46,545 nucleotides of DNA from an uncultured Ligilactobacillus sp. (GCA_934215475.1 CAKPZY010000013.1:1-46545), one strand, 5' to 3'; positions 27,321 to 36,404 are shown, counted from the first letter of the stretch. Notes: generated from the sequence alone by a model not told the origin. Numbers and translations are program-made.

Positions 27321-29066
27321 CTAGCCCTCACCTTCCGTGGTTTCTAATGCCTGTAAATTAAATGTCTCAGCGTACCAGCCATTTTGCGCCATTAGCTCAT
27401 CATGTGTGCCGCGTTCCACCACCTGGCCATCGCTCATAACTAAGATCTCATCGGCATTCATGACCGAACTCAAACGGTGTGAAGCAATGATCGTCGTTTT
27501 GTCCTTGCGTTCTTTGCGTAATGTTTGCAAGATCCTCATTTCGGTTTCAGCATCGACTGCAGATAAAGCGTCGTCTAAGATCAACAATTCCGGATCGATC
27601 AATAATGCCCGCGCAATCGCGATGCGTTGCCTCTGACCGCCAGATAAAGAGATCCCTTGTTCGCCAACTTGTGTATCATACCCATTAGGAAAGTCAGCTA
27701 TTTGGTCGGCCAAATCACTCTTTTGTGCGGCCTGCTCAACTTCTTTTTGGGACGCCTGCGGCCGAGCAAAACGGATATTTTCTCTAACTGTGTTTGAAAA
27801 AAGATATGTCTCCTGCGGAACGTAACCGATCGCAGGGATCCATGCATCAAGCTGATAGTCCCTAATATCTATTCCATTAAAGTAGATGGCCCCATTGTAA
27901 TTATCAAATTGGCGCAACAATAGCCGGATAACAGAACTTTTACCTGATCCGACCTCGCCCACCAGGCCTAGCGTCCCACCTTCCTTGATCGTGAAGTGGA
28001 TGTCATGGAGATCTTCTTGTTCTTCATCCGGAAATTTGAAAGAGTCGATCGCGTAAACTAAATCACCATGAGGTTCTTCTGTCACACCATTCTTCTTATC
28101 CAAAATTGTGCTGCGTTTGCTTAAAAGTGCGTCTATACGATCATAACTTGCATTCCCTCGTTCTAGAGTATTAAAGAGCATTCCGATCGCAAACATCGGC
28201 CACACCAGCATGGATAAATAAGAAACAAATGAAACAAGTGCCCCTAAAGTTATTGCATTGGACAACACCAAGTGGCCGCCATAGACAATGGTGACAACAT
28301 ATGAAACAGCCATGATCATCGTGGTGATAGGATCAAATAAGGCATCCAAAAAGTTGACATGGCGGTTGATATTGATCGTATCATCGATCTGTCCATCAAA
28401 TTGCTCCACATCATCTGCTTCTTGTCCAAAGCTCTTAATGACTTTAACTCCGCTAATACTTTCCTGAGCCTTATTATTTAACCGAGAAAAAGCCGCTTGA
28501 GACCTCCTGAAAGCCACGTGCATTTTTTTACCTAAGACCCGTGACATAACTGCCAAAAATGGAAATGGTAAGATCGCGATCAAAGTCAAACGCCAATCTA
28601 CCACGGTCATCATGGCGATCAGAGTCGTTCCACCGGTTATGATCGAGTCCGCAAACTGCAAGATCCCGCCTCCAGCTACTCGTTGAATAGCAGAAAGGTC
28701 ATTGGTTGCGTGTGCCATCAAATCGCCAGTACGATAACTTTGGAAAAACTGTGTGTCCATTTGCATATAATGCCAAAATAGCCGTTCGCGCAGCACTGCT
28801 TCTAATTTAGCAGACTCGCCCCAGATGGCATTCCGCCAAATATAACGGGCAAAGTACTGTGCTACTGACACCACGACCAAAACCGCCAGCAAGAATATCA
28901 GGGAGTGAGCTACTAATTTTCCACGGTGGATCAGGTCAACTAACTGACCAATGACCCAGGGCGGAATGATACCAAGCAGGGCTGTCAGAAGTAAGCCGAA
29001 AACTCCGGCCAGATAAATTTTCCATTCCCGCTTAAAATACCAGCCCACCTTAACAAATATTCCCAA
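27321..29066 (-). CDS. ABC exporter half-transporter, degenerate-Walker B partner (BmrC/LmrC/TM287-like)
   Basis: A 581-residue type IV ABC exporter subunit with six helices and a C-terminal ATPase domain. Walker A is GEVGSGKSS, the signature is canonical LSGGQRQR, and Walker B reads LLILDDALSAVD, with Asp replacing the catalytic Glu. Together with the gene downstream this gives one working and one degenerate ATP site, the hallmark of LmrCD/BmrCD/TM287-288 exporters. The start is TTG with GGAGG nine bases upstream. It is the first gene of a two-gene operon. It is probably a multidrug exporter, though native substrates are unknown. Confidence 0.9.
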   Translation of the reverse strand: MGIFVKVGWYFKREWKIYLAGVFGLLLTALLGIIPPWVIGQLVDLIHRGKLVAHSLIFLLAVLVVVSVAQYFARYIWRNAIWGESAKLEAVLRERLFWHYMQMDTQFFQSYRTGDLMAHATNDLSAIQRVAGGGILQFADSIITGGTTLIAMMTVVDWRLTLIAILPFPFLAVMSRVLGKKMHVAFRRSQAAFSRLNNKAQESISGVKVIKSFGQEADDVEQFDGQIDDTININRHVNFLDALFDPITTMIMAVSYVVTIVYGGHLVLSNAITLGALVSFVSYLSMLVWPMFAIGMLFNTLERGNASYDRIDALLSKRSTILDKKNGVTEEPHGDLVYAIDSFKFPDEEQEDLHDIHFTIKEGGTLGLVGEVGSGKSSVIRLLLRQFDNYNGAIYFNGIDIRDYQLDAWIPAIGYVPQETYLFSNTVRENIRFARPQASQKEVEQAAQKSDLADQIADFPNGYDTQVGEQGISLSGGQRQRIAIARALLIDPELLILDDALSAVDAETEMRILQTLRKERKDKTTIIASHRLSSVMNADEILVMSDGQVVERGTHDELMAQNGWYAETFNLQALETTEGEG

Positions 29067-29333
29067 AAGGTAGCGCCTCCAATACTCTAATTATTTTTTA
29101 ACCATAATTACATTTATACCATACCGACCATTAAAAAACTAGTATTCAAATTAAACATTATTGAGTATATTGGACAAAAGGCTTAACTTGACTATCCAAG
29201 AATATTTAGGAAAAATCTGCTATCAGACAGGAAAAATAAAGGCTCAAAGATTTAGTCTTCAAGTCCTTGCTGACTCAATATCAAGTTTAGCTGCAAAAGT
29301 TACTATATTATCTACTACTAGCACAACAATTTT

Positions 29334-30638
29334 TTATTCTTCGCTCATAAATTTTTCTTCTGCGCCGATCCATTTTAAAAACAGCGGCGTCATGAACACT
29401 ATGTATGCCAACATCACTATGCCGTTGATCACAAATATCACACTTCCACTAGAAGTATTTTGAAAAATAAAAGTATAAAACAGTGTTCCCAGCGGGTCTA
29501 CGATGGTCACAGCCATCATCAAAAGGCTGGAAACCCGCCCTAACAGCTTAGTAGGAACGGTTTGTTGGATCCGGACACCACATGTGATATTTACTATGGT
29601 CAGAGTGATCCCAAAAGCTGCGGTGATGATACTGCCAAACAAATCTAGTTGAGACGGGTTTTTCACCCACATCAAAGTCAGGCCCAGTAAACCAAACTCA
29701 AATCCCAAAATTACCAGTGGGATCAGCAGACGTGTCTTTAAATTGTTGCTTTTGGAAAAAATACTCAAAGCCACACTACCCACTAACATTCCAAGAGAAA
29801 AAGCACTATTCAGAAAACCGACTGGCCCGTTGCCAAAATTTAGTTGTTCCTTGATCACAAACGGCAGCCCGATAGTCTCAGAAGTAAAAATAAAATTGAT
29901 CACAACGGCGGCTGTGATCATTCCCTTCAACAAACCCCGCCCTTTCATATAAGACAGTCCTTCCATAAAACCCTGCCACTGCGATTGTACCGTCCTTTCA
30001 CCACGAACGCTCTTTTGTTCCACAGGAGCATAGTGAAAATGCATCGTTTGCAATATCAAGGCGGTAATGAGTGTCGCGCCGATCTCCACGTAGATAAAAG
30101 TGTCAAAATTAGTTGCACTATATAATGCTGTCCCAACAGCGGGCGACAAGATCAAAGCTAGCGACGCTGCTGCTTGGACCAGCGAACTCAATTTTTGGAT
30201 CTTGCCGTTGTTGACCAACTCATGGACCGAAGCCATATACGCAGAATTACTGACATTAACAGAAAAGGCATTCACGATCAAAAATAATATGACTGGAAGC
30301 AATTTAGCCATGCCGTGAAACAAGTCGATCGTCAGTGCAAATATCAGCAAGGCCAATAAACGCACAGAAATGCTGCAATTCAAAATCAATTTATGGCGGT
30401 GCCGGTCAACCAAGTTACCAACTGGAACTAAACACGCCAACCCCACTAATGGGGTCACGATCATATCGATCCCAAAACTCAGTGCCAAGTGTGTCTGATC
30501 TAATAACATCAGCCCCAACCCATAGGCAAACATGTTCCCGCTTAATGCCCCAACAAAATTACTGGAGAGATCCTTAACGATCTGCCAATTCGACTGGCGG
30601 TTTGTGATCTCTACCCCCAGTTCCACCTGTTTTTCCAC
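29334..30638 (-). CDS. MFS exporter, MFS_3 / macrolide-efflux (Mef) type
   Basis: A 434-residue 12-helix MFS protein with the domain pattern of the 2A0121/MFS_3 group that includes Mef and EntS: VPVGNLVDRHRHKLIL between helices 2 and 3, and a central loop near residue 210. The start is a GTG with GAAGGA before it. Its leader holds a promoter, a 15-codon reading frame and a terminator-like hairpin (see the neighbouring entries), as in drug-induced attenuation of resistance genes. That context supports export of a ribosome-targeting compound, but the substrate is inference. Confidence 0.85.
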   Translation of the reverse strand: MEKQVELGVEITNRQSNWQIVKDLSSNFVGALSGNMFAYGLGLMLLDQTHLALSFGIDMIVTPLVGLACLVPVGNLVDRHRHKLILNCSISVRLLALLIFALTIDLFHGMAKLLPVILFLIVNAFSVNVSNSAYMASVHELVNNGKIQKLSSLVQAAASLALILSPAVGTALYSATNFDTFIYVEIGATLITALILQTMHFHYAPVEQKSVRGERTVQSQWQGFMEGLSYMKGRGLLKGMITAAVVINFIFTSETIGLPFVIKEQLNFGNGPVGFLNSAFSLGMLVGSVALSIFSKSNNLKTRLLIPLVILGFEFGLLGLTLMWVKNPSQLDLFGSIITAAFGITLTIVNITCGVRIQQTVPTKLLGRVSSLLMMAVTIVDPLGTLFYTFIFQNTSSGSVIFVINGIVMLAYIVFMTPLFLKWIGAEEKFMSEE

Positions 30639-30664
30639 CGATAATTCCTTCTTTATTATGTATG

Positions 30665-30695
30665 AAAAAGGCCTGCTTTTAGTTGCTAGGCCCTT
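30665..30695 (-). terminator. attenuator hairpin in the leader of the MFS gene
   Basis: On the minus strand GGCCT (30670-30674) pairs with AGGCC (30688-30692), extended by GC/GC and AA/TT pairs past one-base bulges, and TTTTT follows. It lies after the leader peptide and before the GTG of the MFS gene, so it can stop transcription ahead of the gene. Confidence 0.6.
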
Positions 30696-30719
30696 CTTAT
30701 GATATTATTTTGCCCGCTA

Positions 30720-30767
30720 TCAGAGCTGTTTTGCTTGGTGCACAATGGAGATCCCCATTTTACTCAT
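30720..30767 (-). CDS. leader peptide MSKMGISIVHQAKQL upstream of the MFS exporter
   Basis: A complete 15-codon frame (ATG 30767, TGA 30720-30722) about 35 bases after the predicted transcription start, with a weak GAGAAA ribosome site. From its second Met the peptide reads MGISIVHQ, which recalls the stall-inducing ErmC leader (MGIFSIFVISTVHYQ). The attenuator hairpin starts 25 bases after its stop. Ribosome stalling here could favour read-through into the MFS gene. Expression is not proved. Confidence 0.5.
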   Translation of the reverse strand: MSKMGISIVHQAKQL

Positions 30768-30808
30768 GGATATTTCTCAATATTAAGCAATAGTTATAAT
30801 TAAGTTAA

Positions 30809-30837
30809 ATTATACTAAGCAAACATAAGCCTTTCAA
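30809..30837 (-). promoter_or_regulatory. sigma-A promoter of the leader peptide - MFS transcript
   Basis: Minus strand TTGAAA (30832-30837), 17-base spacer, TATAAT (30809-30814). Transcription would begin near 30802. Confidence 0.8.
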
Positions 30838-31055
30838 CCCCATAACCTATTTGTTTTGTTTTCAAGATCGTATTAGACATTATTGCTAGATTCATCTCAG
30901 TTACAGTACTTTTTTGATAAGCGCGCTGTGGCTAATAATAACCGATTTAAATGGTTGTCAGAGCAACGCATATTCACACCCTAGATAAGTCACGTGTTAC
31001 AATCAGTTTTACACCAGGATTTTATTCTATTCATTTTTAAAAGGAGAGATAGATC
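30838..31055. other. divergent promoter region upstream of the thioesterase gene
   Basis: AT-rich. The promoter of the rightward thioesterase should be here but no clear boxes were picked. No other feature was seen. Confidence 0.3.
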
Positions 31056-31472
31056 ATTAAACCATATCAACATAAAGTTCAATACTACGAAACAGACCAG
31101 ATGAAAATTACTAACCATACGAACTACATTAGATTTATGGAAGAGGCACGCAGCGACTTTTTAGAAAAGATTGGCTGGCCATACGACAAGCTGGAAGAAA
31201 GGGGTATCATTTCACCGGTAGTCAGCGTGTATTGCAAGTATATAAAGACGACTGGCTATGCCGATCTAATACAAATTAAAACTCGGATCAATAAAGTCAG
31301 TCGTGCCAAGCTTACACTGGTCTATACGATGACAGTTAAGGACAAGGTCGTTTGCACCGCAGAAAGTGTCCACTGTTTTTTAGATCAGAATGGACGCGTC
31401 ATGGACGTAAAGACAAAAATGCCAGACTTATACCAAACGTTGGAAAACTTAATGATCGAACAACGATCATAA
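31056..31472 (+). CDS. hotdog-fold acyl-CoA thioesterase (YbgC/4HBT family), apparent ATT start
   Basis: A 138-residue thioesterase that cleaves acyl-CoA or acyl-ACP. The family N-terminus is visible as YQHKVQYYETDQM, followed by NHTNYIRFMEEARSDFL with the catalytic Asp and active-site helix. The first ATG in frame is at 31101, inside this conserved block, and would delete the first strand. An ideal ribosome site (AAGGAGAG, 31041-31048) is placed seven bases before ATT at 31056, which then reads (M)KPYQHKV. A TAG at 31050 closes the frame just upstream and there is no ATG, GTG or TTG between. So the start is either a rare ATT, like infC, or a mutated ATG. Confidence 0.8.
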   Translation: MKPYQHKVQYYETDQMKITNHTNYIRFMEEARSDFLEKIGWPYDKLEERGIISPVVSVYCKYIKTTGYADLIQIKTRINKVSRAKLTLVYTMTVKDKVVCTAESVHCFLDQNGRVMDVKTKMPDLYQTLENLMIEQRS

Positions 31473-31555
31473 CAAGTCGCCAACCGGAGTTTAAAATAAC
31501 TGCAATTCCCTTGCCTTCACACTCTTTTGCACTATTATCATTTACCTGGCACGCC

Positions 31556-31595
31556 AAAGCCGCCTTGATCACTTGAACAGATCAAGGCGGCTTTT
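31556..31595. terminator. strong bidirectional terminator
   Basis: AAAGCCGCCTTGATC and GATCAAGGCGGCTTT are perfect 15-base arms with TTTT following on the plus strand. It separates the convergent thioesterase and the anchored-protein gene. Confidence 0.9.
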
Positions 31596-31677
31596 GCTTA
31601 TATAATTGCTTGAATGCCAGGGCAATACCCGTGTGGAATTATATTTGAGCAAACTCTGCAATTAGTATTATAAATGC

Positions 31678-32298
31678 TCACTTAAGCCTGGTTTGAGTCT
31701 TGTCGGCTAATGCTCCATTCTTAAACAATAAAGTTATTACAACTGAGCGCTTGCCTTTTAAATCATTACTGGTATAAGTCCATTGCTCACTATTGATACC
31801 ATAATATCTCTCATCAAACGTATAATCATTCGGGGTACCGATCCTTCTGGCAACATCAGCTTTATGCATCCCCAAAGTTAATGTCCCAAATTCCCTATGG
31901 CTGACCTTTTTGACCCGATCTCTCTTTAAGCCCTTGATTGCCTTGGAAACAGCGTGACCATCATCAAAGTATATATAAACATGTGAATTTTCACTGGCAT
32001 GAGCAACAGTTTTCCAAGCTGCCAGTTGGGTAACGATCCCTTTTTCTTGGGTCTTTGAAACAGATGACGGTTTTCTGCCAAAGAGGTCTGTTACATCGTC
32101 TAATGAATCTCCATCAGTCTGTGATAATTCCACTGAATTGAAATTGTCCTGGGTCAAGTGATTTTTTTGATCATATTGCTGTTTGATAAAAAAACCACCA
32201 ATGGCGACGATAACAAGAATGATCACTGTGATTATAAAATGAGCCCAAAAACCGCCGTACCAGTTTTTATTTTGCCCTGCTAGGTCACTGTCAGTCAT
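31678..32298 (-). CDS. membrane-anchored protein with DUF3862/BLIP-like domain
   Basis: A 206-residue protein with one N-terminal membrane helix (WAHFIITVIILVIVAIGGFF, about residues 18-37) and a basic/polar stem, so the rest is outside the cell. The C-terminal part FGTLTLGMHKADVARRIGTP and VVITLLFKNGALADKTQ resembles the small repeat fold of DUF3862/SmpA-like domains, where G-M-x-x-x-x-V-x-x-x-x-G-x-P is typical. Function unknown. It begins 12 bases after the ABC-class ATPase gene and is probably in its operon. Confidence 0.65.
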   Translation of the reverse strand: MTDSDLAGQNKNWYGGFWAHFIITVIILVIVAIGGFFIKQQYDQKNHLTQDNFNSVELSQTDGDSLDDVTDLFGRKPSSVSKTQEKGIVTQLAAWKTVAHASENSHVYIYFDDGHAVSKAIKGLKRDRVKKVSHREFGTLTLGMHKADVARRIGTPNDYTFDERYYGINSEQWTYTSNDLKGKRSVVITLLFKNGALADKTQTRLK

Positions 32299-32310
32299 AA
32301 TGATCCCCCA

Positions 32311-34029
32311 TTATTTTGCTTGTCTAATTTGCCTCTTAGCAACATGTAAACCCCGGTACCGATTTAAAGCCGCACACAGTTCCTGACGCCGCGGTAAAGC
32401 CAGATCACCGCGGTGCTGTTTACCTGCCAATACAAGAGCTAAACCGTTTTGGTCAATATCATCATATAATTTATCAGTTATGTCCGCAATCGTTTGGCGA
32501 CCATTCATGTATTTGTCCCTTAACACCTGAAGCAAAGCAACAATGCCCCTTGTTTGGCCAGTTTCAACCAATTGTTCTAAACCGCTAAGGTCAACGTCAA
32601 CGTGTCCAAAAGATATTTTATTCTTATTTCTCACCTTAAACCGCTCCCGACGCGAAGCCGCCTTAAAGTTGTCCTTTTGGGGCATACGAACATCAATTTG
32701 GCCAAAATTAACTTTATCAGCTTCGCTGCGTTGGTATCCCTCTAAAGCGGCTATCTGCCGTGCCCGTTCTGTGACGTCACCAGGCTGGTATTCATCCATC
32801 ATGATGACACGATCCGCGACCTCAAAATAATCTCCAGAGCCGCCAGTCACGAGAATGGTTGAAACCCCTAGCTGATTATATAATGCTGCAACTTTATCAA
32901 CAAAGGGAGTGATCGGTTCATGCGCTTTAGTGACTAAGCGCTGCATGCGACCATCGCGGATCATAAAGTTAGTTGCTGACGTGTCTTCATCGATCAATAA
33001 CAACTTAGAACCGCTTTCCAGTGCTTCAATCACATTAGCAGCTTGCGAAGTGCTCCCGCTTGCGTTAGCTGTCGAAAATGAAGAAGTGTCGTGCCGGCCC
33101 GGAACATGGCTTATAAACGGAGTGATATTAACATTTTTGATGCTGCGACCGTCTTCGGCCCTGATCTTCATTGCTGACCTATCTGTTAAAACCAGTTCAC
33201 GCCCGTCACCGGGTACATGGTCATAAACACCAACAGCTAAAGCCCTAAGTAACGTGGATTTGCCATGATATCCACCACCAACTATCAACGAGATCCCTGG
33301 CTTTATTCCCATACCGGTGACTTGACGTCCATCAGAAAGCTGAAACTTTTCTCGCATAGAACCTGGACTGCTAAAGGGCACTGCTTTGGCCAGCGGCAGA
33401 TCGGAAGCCCCAGTTTCCCGGGGCAAGATCGACCCGTTGCCAACAAAAGCCACTATTTTTCGAGCTTGCATCTGTTGTCTAAGTTCTTGCTGCTCCAAAA
33501 ATAAAGTGACTTGTTTTTTCAATTCTCGGCTGTCCAGATTACGGTACAGTAAAGACTTTGTGACAATATTTGGGAGAGCCTCTCCAAAAATTTTGCTTGC
33601 CGCCTTGCCGCGAATCCGTCGGCCAGAAGCTGGCAGACCTACTTCGAAGCGGACTTCAAGCAAGCCCTTGGAGAAAATAACGGCTGTGCGGTCAAGAATC
33701 TCCTGTCCGCAATTTTCGATCCTAATTTCCCCACTATGCCCGCTACCGCTGTGATGTGTTGTATTTTCATCGATGTGCGCTGCAAAACTGCGCTGTAAGA
33801 AATCTGCCACAGCCCGAAGCTTTGCCTTTGAATTCAGCAAACTAACTGGAATACCTGTTTGATCTTGGGTGATCAAAAAATGCATATTGGACGGCGGGGC
33901 AAAGGGATCGGCTTGCACATGATCGATCACAAGTTGATAAAGCGGGAATTCATATGTCCCCACCAATGATTTATACGCGCCATAGCCCTTGCCGTCTAGT
34001 TCCAATAACTTTTTTTCAAGGCTTGTCAT
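32311..34029 (-). CDS. predicted ATPase of the ABC class (COG3044 family)
   Basis: A 572-residue soluble protein. The N-terminus (LDGKGYGAYKSLVGTYEF) and the middle (VGGGYHGKSTLLRALAVGVYDH, Walker A at about residues 251-258; KLLLIDEDTSATNFMIRD, Walker B at about 344-350) are typical of this uncharacterised family of ABC-class ATPases without membrane partners. The C-terminus is basic. Its cell role is unknown; an RNA- or nucleotide-linked role has been guessed for the family and cannot be judged here. The anchored DUF3862-like protein follows 12 bases later. Confidence 0.85.
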   Translation of the reverse strand: MTSLEKKLLELDGKGYGAYKSLVGTYEFPLYQLVIDHVQADPFAPPSNMHFLITQDQTGIPVSLLNSKAKLRAVADFLQRSFAAHIDENTTHHSGSGHSGEIRIENCGQEILDRTAVIFSKGLLEVRFEVGLPASGRRIRGKAASKIFGEALPNIVTKSLLYRNLDSRELKKQVTLFLEQQELRQQMQARKIVAFVGNGSILPRETGASDLPLAKAVPFSSPGSMREKFQLSDGRQVTGMGIKPGISLIVGGGYHGKSTLLRALAVGVYDHVPGDGRELVLTDRSAMKIRAEDGRSIKNVNITPFISHVPGRHDTSSFSTANASGSTSQAANVIEALESGSKLLLIDEDTSATNFMIRDGRMQRLVTKAHEPITPFVDKVAALYNQLGVSTILVTGGSGDYFEVADRVIMMDEYQPGDVTERARQIAALEGYQRSEADKVNFGQIDVRMPQKDNFKAASRRERFKVRNKNKISFGHVDVDLSGLEQLVETGQTRGIVALLQVLRDKYMNGRQTIADITDKLYDDIDQNGLALVLAGKQHRGDLALPRRQELCAALNRYRGLHVAKRQIRQAK

Positions 34030-34076
34030 TTCTAACTAAAATTCTCCTTTAAATCTAAAATCAATGTCCTCCATTT

Positions 34077-34397
34077 TCATGATAAAACCACATTCAAGTA
34101 AAGCTCGCCTTGAATAATACCAACACTTGAGCCAGTGGCAGAAGCAAAGCCAGAGGGATCTTTCACTGTAAAATTTTTGACTCGGTAAATCTTGGTTACA
34201 CCCTGTTCATTTGTGACCATCATTCGTTTTCGCTTAACATCTTCCGCAAATTTCTGTGCTTCTTCAATAGTTTCGAAGCTAACCAAATAACGTGTATTCA
34301 AGCTGATCGAAAAATCTTTGATCAAATCAGCATGACGGCGCATTTTTTTGCCATCTGTATCTTTATATTCAAGAACGACTCGTTCGAATTTTTTCAT
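34077..34397 (-). CDS. hypothetical protein, 106 aa
   Basis: Not recognised. A soluble protein with mixed strands and helices: FERVVLEYKDTDGKKMRRHADLI, then a helix FETIEEAQKFAEDVKRKR, then VTNEQGVTKIYRVKNFTVKDPSG. No signal or membrane segment. The ATG follows AAAGGGG with eight-base spacing. It lies 47 bases upstream of the ATPase gene on the same strand and could share its transcript. Confidence 0.65.
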   Translation of the reverse strand: MKKFERVVLEYKDTDGKKMRRHADLIKDFSISLNTRYLVSFETIEEAQKFAEDVKRKRMMVTNEQGVTKIYRVKNFTVKDPSGFASATGSSVGIIQGELYLNVVLS

Positions 34398-34569
34398 GTT
34401 TACGACCCCTTTCTCTATATATTCACTGGCTAAATTACCCTCAAAAATCCTCTATGTTAAATTTTATACCAAAGTAGTATTTGAAACCAATTTTTAGCCA
34501 ACAAACTCTAGCTTAATTACTGTATAATGGAATCAAGGCAGCAGGACCGATAACTTGAGGAGGGATGGC

Positions 34570-34851
34570 ATGAAAATTATAGAGTATGTATTTACGAAGG
34601 ATGACATCGAGATTCAAGCCAAAAATGATGATTCATGGCAGTTTCGTGCCGGGTTTATTTACCCGGTAATCGAAGATGAAGATTCAAACGAACTCAAGGT
34701 TTACTTTCATTTGTTACAAAGTGATGGGAGTATTCATCAGCGTGTCCTTGTCATCGAGAAAAACAACTGGAATACATGGACGGACAGTGAAAAAGGTATC
34801 CACATCATTCCAGCGCAAGACATGCAAGAGTTTATGGAAAAACATCAATAA
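34570..34851 (+). CDS. hypothetical protein, 93 aa
   Basis: Not recognised. A small acidic protein beginning KIIEYVFTKDDIEIQAKNDD, rich in strands, with a short C-terminal helix (DMQEFMEKHQ). The frame is open from 34555, but GGAGGG lies just before the ATG at 34570. A TATAAT near 34523 may be its -10 box. It stands alone, divergent from the 106-residue gene, and ends at a strong terminator. Confidence 0.65.
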   Translation: MKIIEYVFTKDDIEIQAKNDDSWQFRAGFIYPVIEDEDSNELKVYFHLLQSDGSIHQRVLVIEKNNWNTWTDSEKGIHIIPAQDMQEFMEKHQ

Positions 34852-34864
34852 TATCTCTATTTGT

Positions 34865-34907
34865 AAACAAGCTGTCATCCAGTTTTATAAATGACAGCTT
34901 GTTTTTT
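34865..34907 (+). terminator. intrinsic terminator
   Basis: AACAAGCTGTCAT and ATGACAGCTTGTT are perfect 13-base arms followed by T4 or more. Confidence 0.88.
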
Positions 34908-35005
34908 ATACTGTTGAATTAAGTTTATTGATCAGTTGCGCAAAATGCATAGGACATACGCGTGATTTCCCTTTATTTTATCCATGGCGCTACTGTTGCA
35001 ATGGA

Positions 35006-36058
35006 TTATAAAACGTCCAACTGGTAATCTTCTTCACTCACAATAGGGATCAAACGCGTAAAAATATATTTGAACAAAAATGCCAGTAAAATTGGGACAA
35101 CAATAAACGCTAACAAGGCAACGAAAATATTAGCGGGATCGAAGCCTCCTTTGGCTAAATTGATATGGTTCAAAGGACCCACCAAACCGCTGACTCCAAA
35201 ACCCGCACTCATGGGAGTGCCTTGGATATTAAGAAAATATCCCAAAAACCCCATGAGAGCAGCATTGGCGGCAATCGGCACAAATGTTTTAAAGTTTCTG
35301 ACCACCACAGGCAGAGCCATCTTTGGAGATCCGATAAACATTGCCAAGCTCGTTCCATGTGGATTGACATTCCATCCCATCACTGCATAGCCAAAACCAG
35401 CGGCACAGATCCCGAGATTAGCAGCTCCCGAGCCTAAACCGGCCAGTGAGACTGCCAGTGCAATACCCACTGTTGTAATTGGCGATAAGACCAGTAAAGA
35501 AAAGATTTCTGCCAACAAAACTGCCATCAATTCTGGTTGCAAAACAAGCAGTTGTTTGACACCAAGACCGATCCATGCGGTGATTTGAGAAACCTCTGGA
35601 TACAACAAGAAACCGAAAACGCCGATGACTGCCAATAACAGCGGCGGTATTACCAAAAGTTTAAATGATTTTAGCCTGGAACCGATCAACAAAATGACAA
35701 ATGCACCCGCACTTCCGGTTAGGATAATATTAATAATATCGCCAGTACCGCTAAGCAGCGTACTTCCGTTTTTAAAAACCAGGGAACCCGAAGCAACTTG
35801 AGTAGCCAAACCCAATGAAAGACTTTCAAGCGGGGCAAAGCCAAAACGCATTCCGATCGCTATCCCACAAACCACTCCCATTAATGAACTAGACATATTA
35901 AGAGCATTCAAAACTAATGACATCTGGGGTATCAGATCGGCCAGGCCCTTACACAGTTCAGATAAAAGAGCTCCTGGTATCAAAACCACCACGACTCCGA
36001 TAGCGGTCCCGTTTAAAATATTCATTATGAAATCCTTCAAACCTATACTTTTTCCCAT
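35006..36058 (-). CDS. PTS EIIC-like membrane permease (PTS_EIIC_2 family), T-box controlled
   Basis: A 350-residue, very hydrophobic protein with about ten helices. The segments GMRFGFAPLESLSLGLATQVASG and GYAVMGWNVNPHGTSLAMFIGSPKMALP fit the PTS_EIIC_2 family, stand-alone EIIC-like proteins with no EIIA or EIIB domains. The ATG at 36058 has AAGGGG nine bases upstream; earlier in-frame starts would place that site inside the gene. A complete T-box leader precedes it, which implies that uncharged tRNA switches it on and that the real cargo may be an amino acid or related compound rather than a sugar. That inference needs a transport test. Confidence 0.8.
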   Translation of the reverse strand: MGKSIGLKDFIMNILNGTAIGVVVVLIPGALLSELCKGLADLIPQMSLVLNALNMSSSLMGVVCGIAIGMRFGFAPLESLSLGLATQVASGSLVFKNGSTLLSGTGDIINIILTGSAGAFVILLIGSRLKSFKLLVIPPLLLAVIGVFGFLLYPEVSQITAWIGLGVKQLLVLQPELMAVLLAEIFSLLVLSPITTVGIALAVSLAGLGSGAANLGICAAGFGYAVMGWNVNPHGTSLAMFIGSPKMALPVVVRNFKTFVPIAANAALMGFLGYFLNIQGTPMSAGFGVSGLVGPLNHINLAKGGFDPANIFVALLAFIVVPILLAFLFKYIFTRLIPIVSEEDYQLDVL

Positions 36059-36160
36059 CTCGAGTAACCCCTTCTCTAAGCTCATGTTCCAAGTTCGCCG
36101 CATATCAGGCCGATAGCCATTATTGCCAAGGCAGTTTATGAAGTGCCCCAGCTTTAATAA

Positions 36161-36398
36161 ACAAAAAAAGCCGCCCTGATCGCATCATCATGCGACAAGG
36201 ACGACTCGTTAAAACGGTCGCGGTACCACCCGGTTTTAAAAGTATCCAAAGATACCTTCACTCTTGAAAGATGATAACGGCTCTTAATTGCCCGAACTTT
36301 GACCACCGTATTTCGTGTACATTACCCTGATCGGTTCGCAGCGCCCACCGACTTCCTGACTCCCAGATAATGACCTAATTGAGTGATGATCCTTTAAG
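36161..36398 (-). ncRNA. T-box riboswitch leader
   Basis: On the minus strand the T-box core GGGTGGTACCGCG is at 36218-36230. Stem I has a distal hairpin TCGG/CCGA with a GGTGGGCGCTGCGAA loop, the CATTA/TAATG stem and an AUCAC/GUGGU base. The internal loop between the last two contains GAAATACG, in which TAC or ACG may be the specifier, but this is not secure. The terminator is GTCGTCC...GGGCGGC, with a second paired block GTCGCAT/ATGCGAT, then T7 (36161-36205). It ends about 100 bases before the EIIC-like gene. Confidence 0.88.
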
Positions 36399-36404
36399 TT
36401 AAAG

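Noticed and set aside
29161..29463. 100-codon plus-strand frame downstream of the MFS gene
   Set aside because: It overlaps the 3' end of the MFS gene antisense, has no ribosome site and resembles no family.
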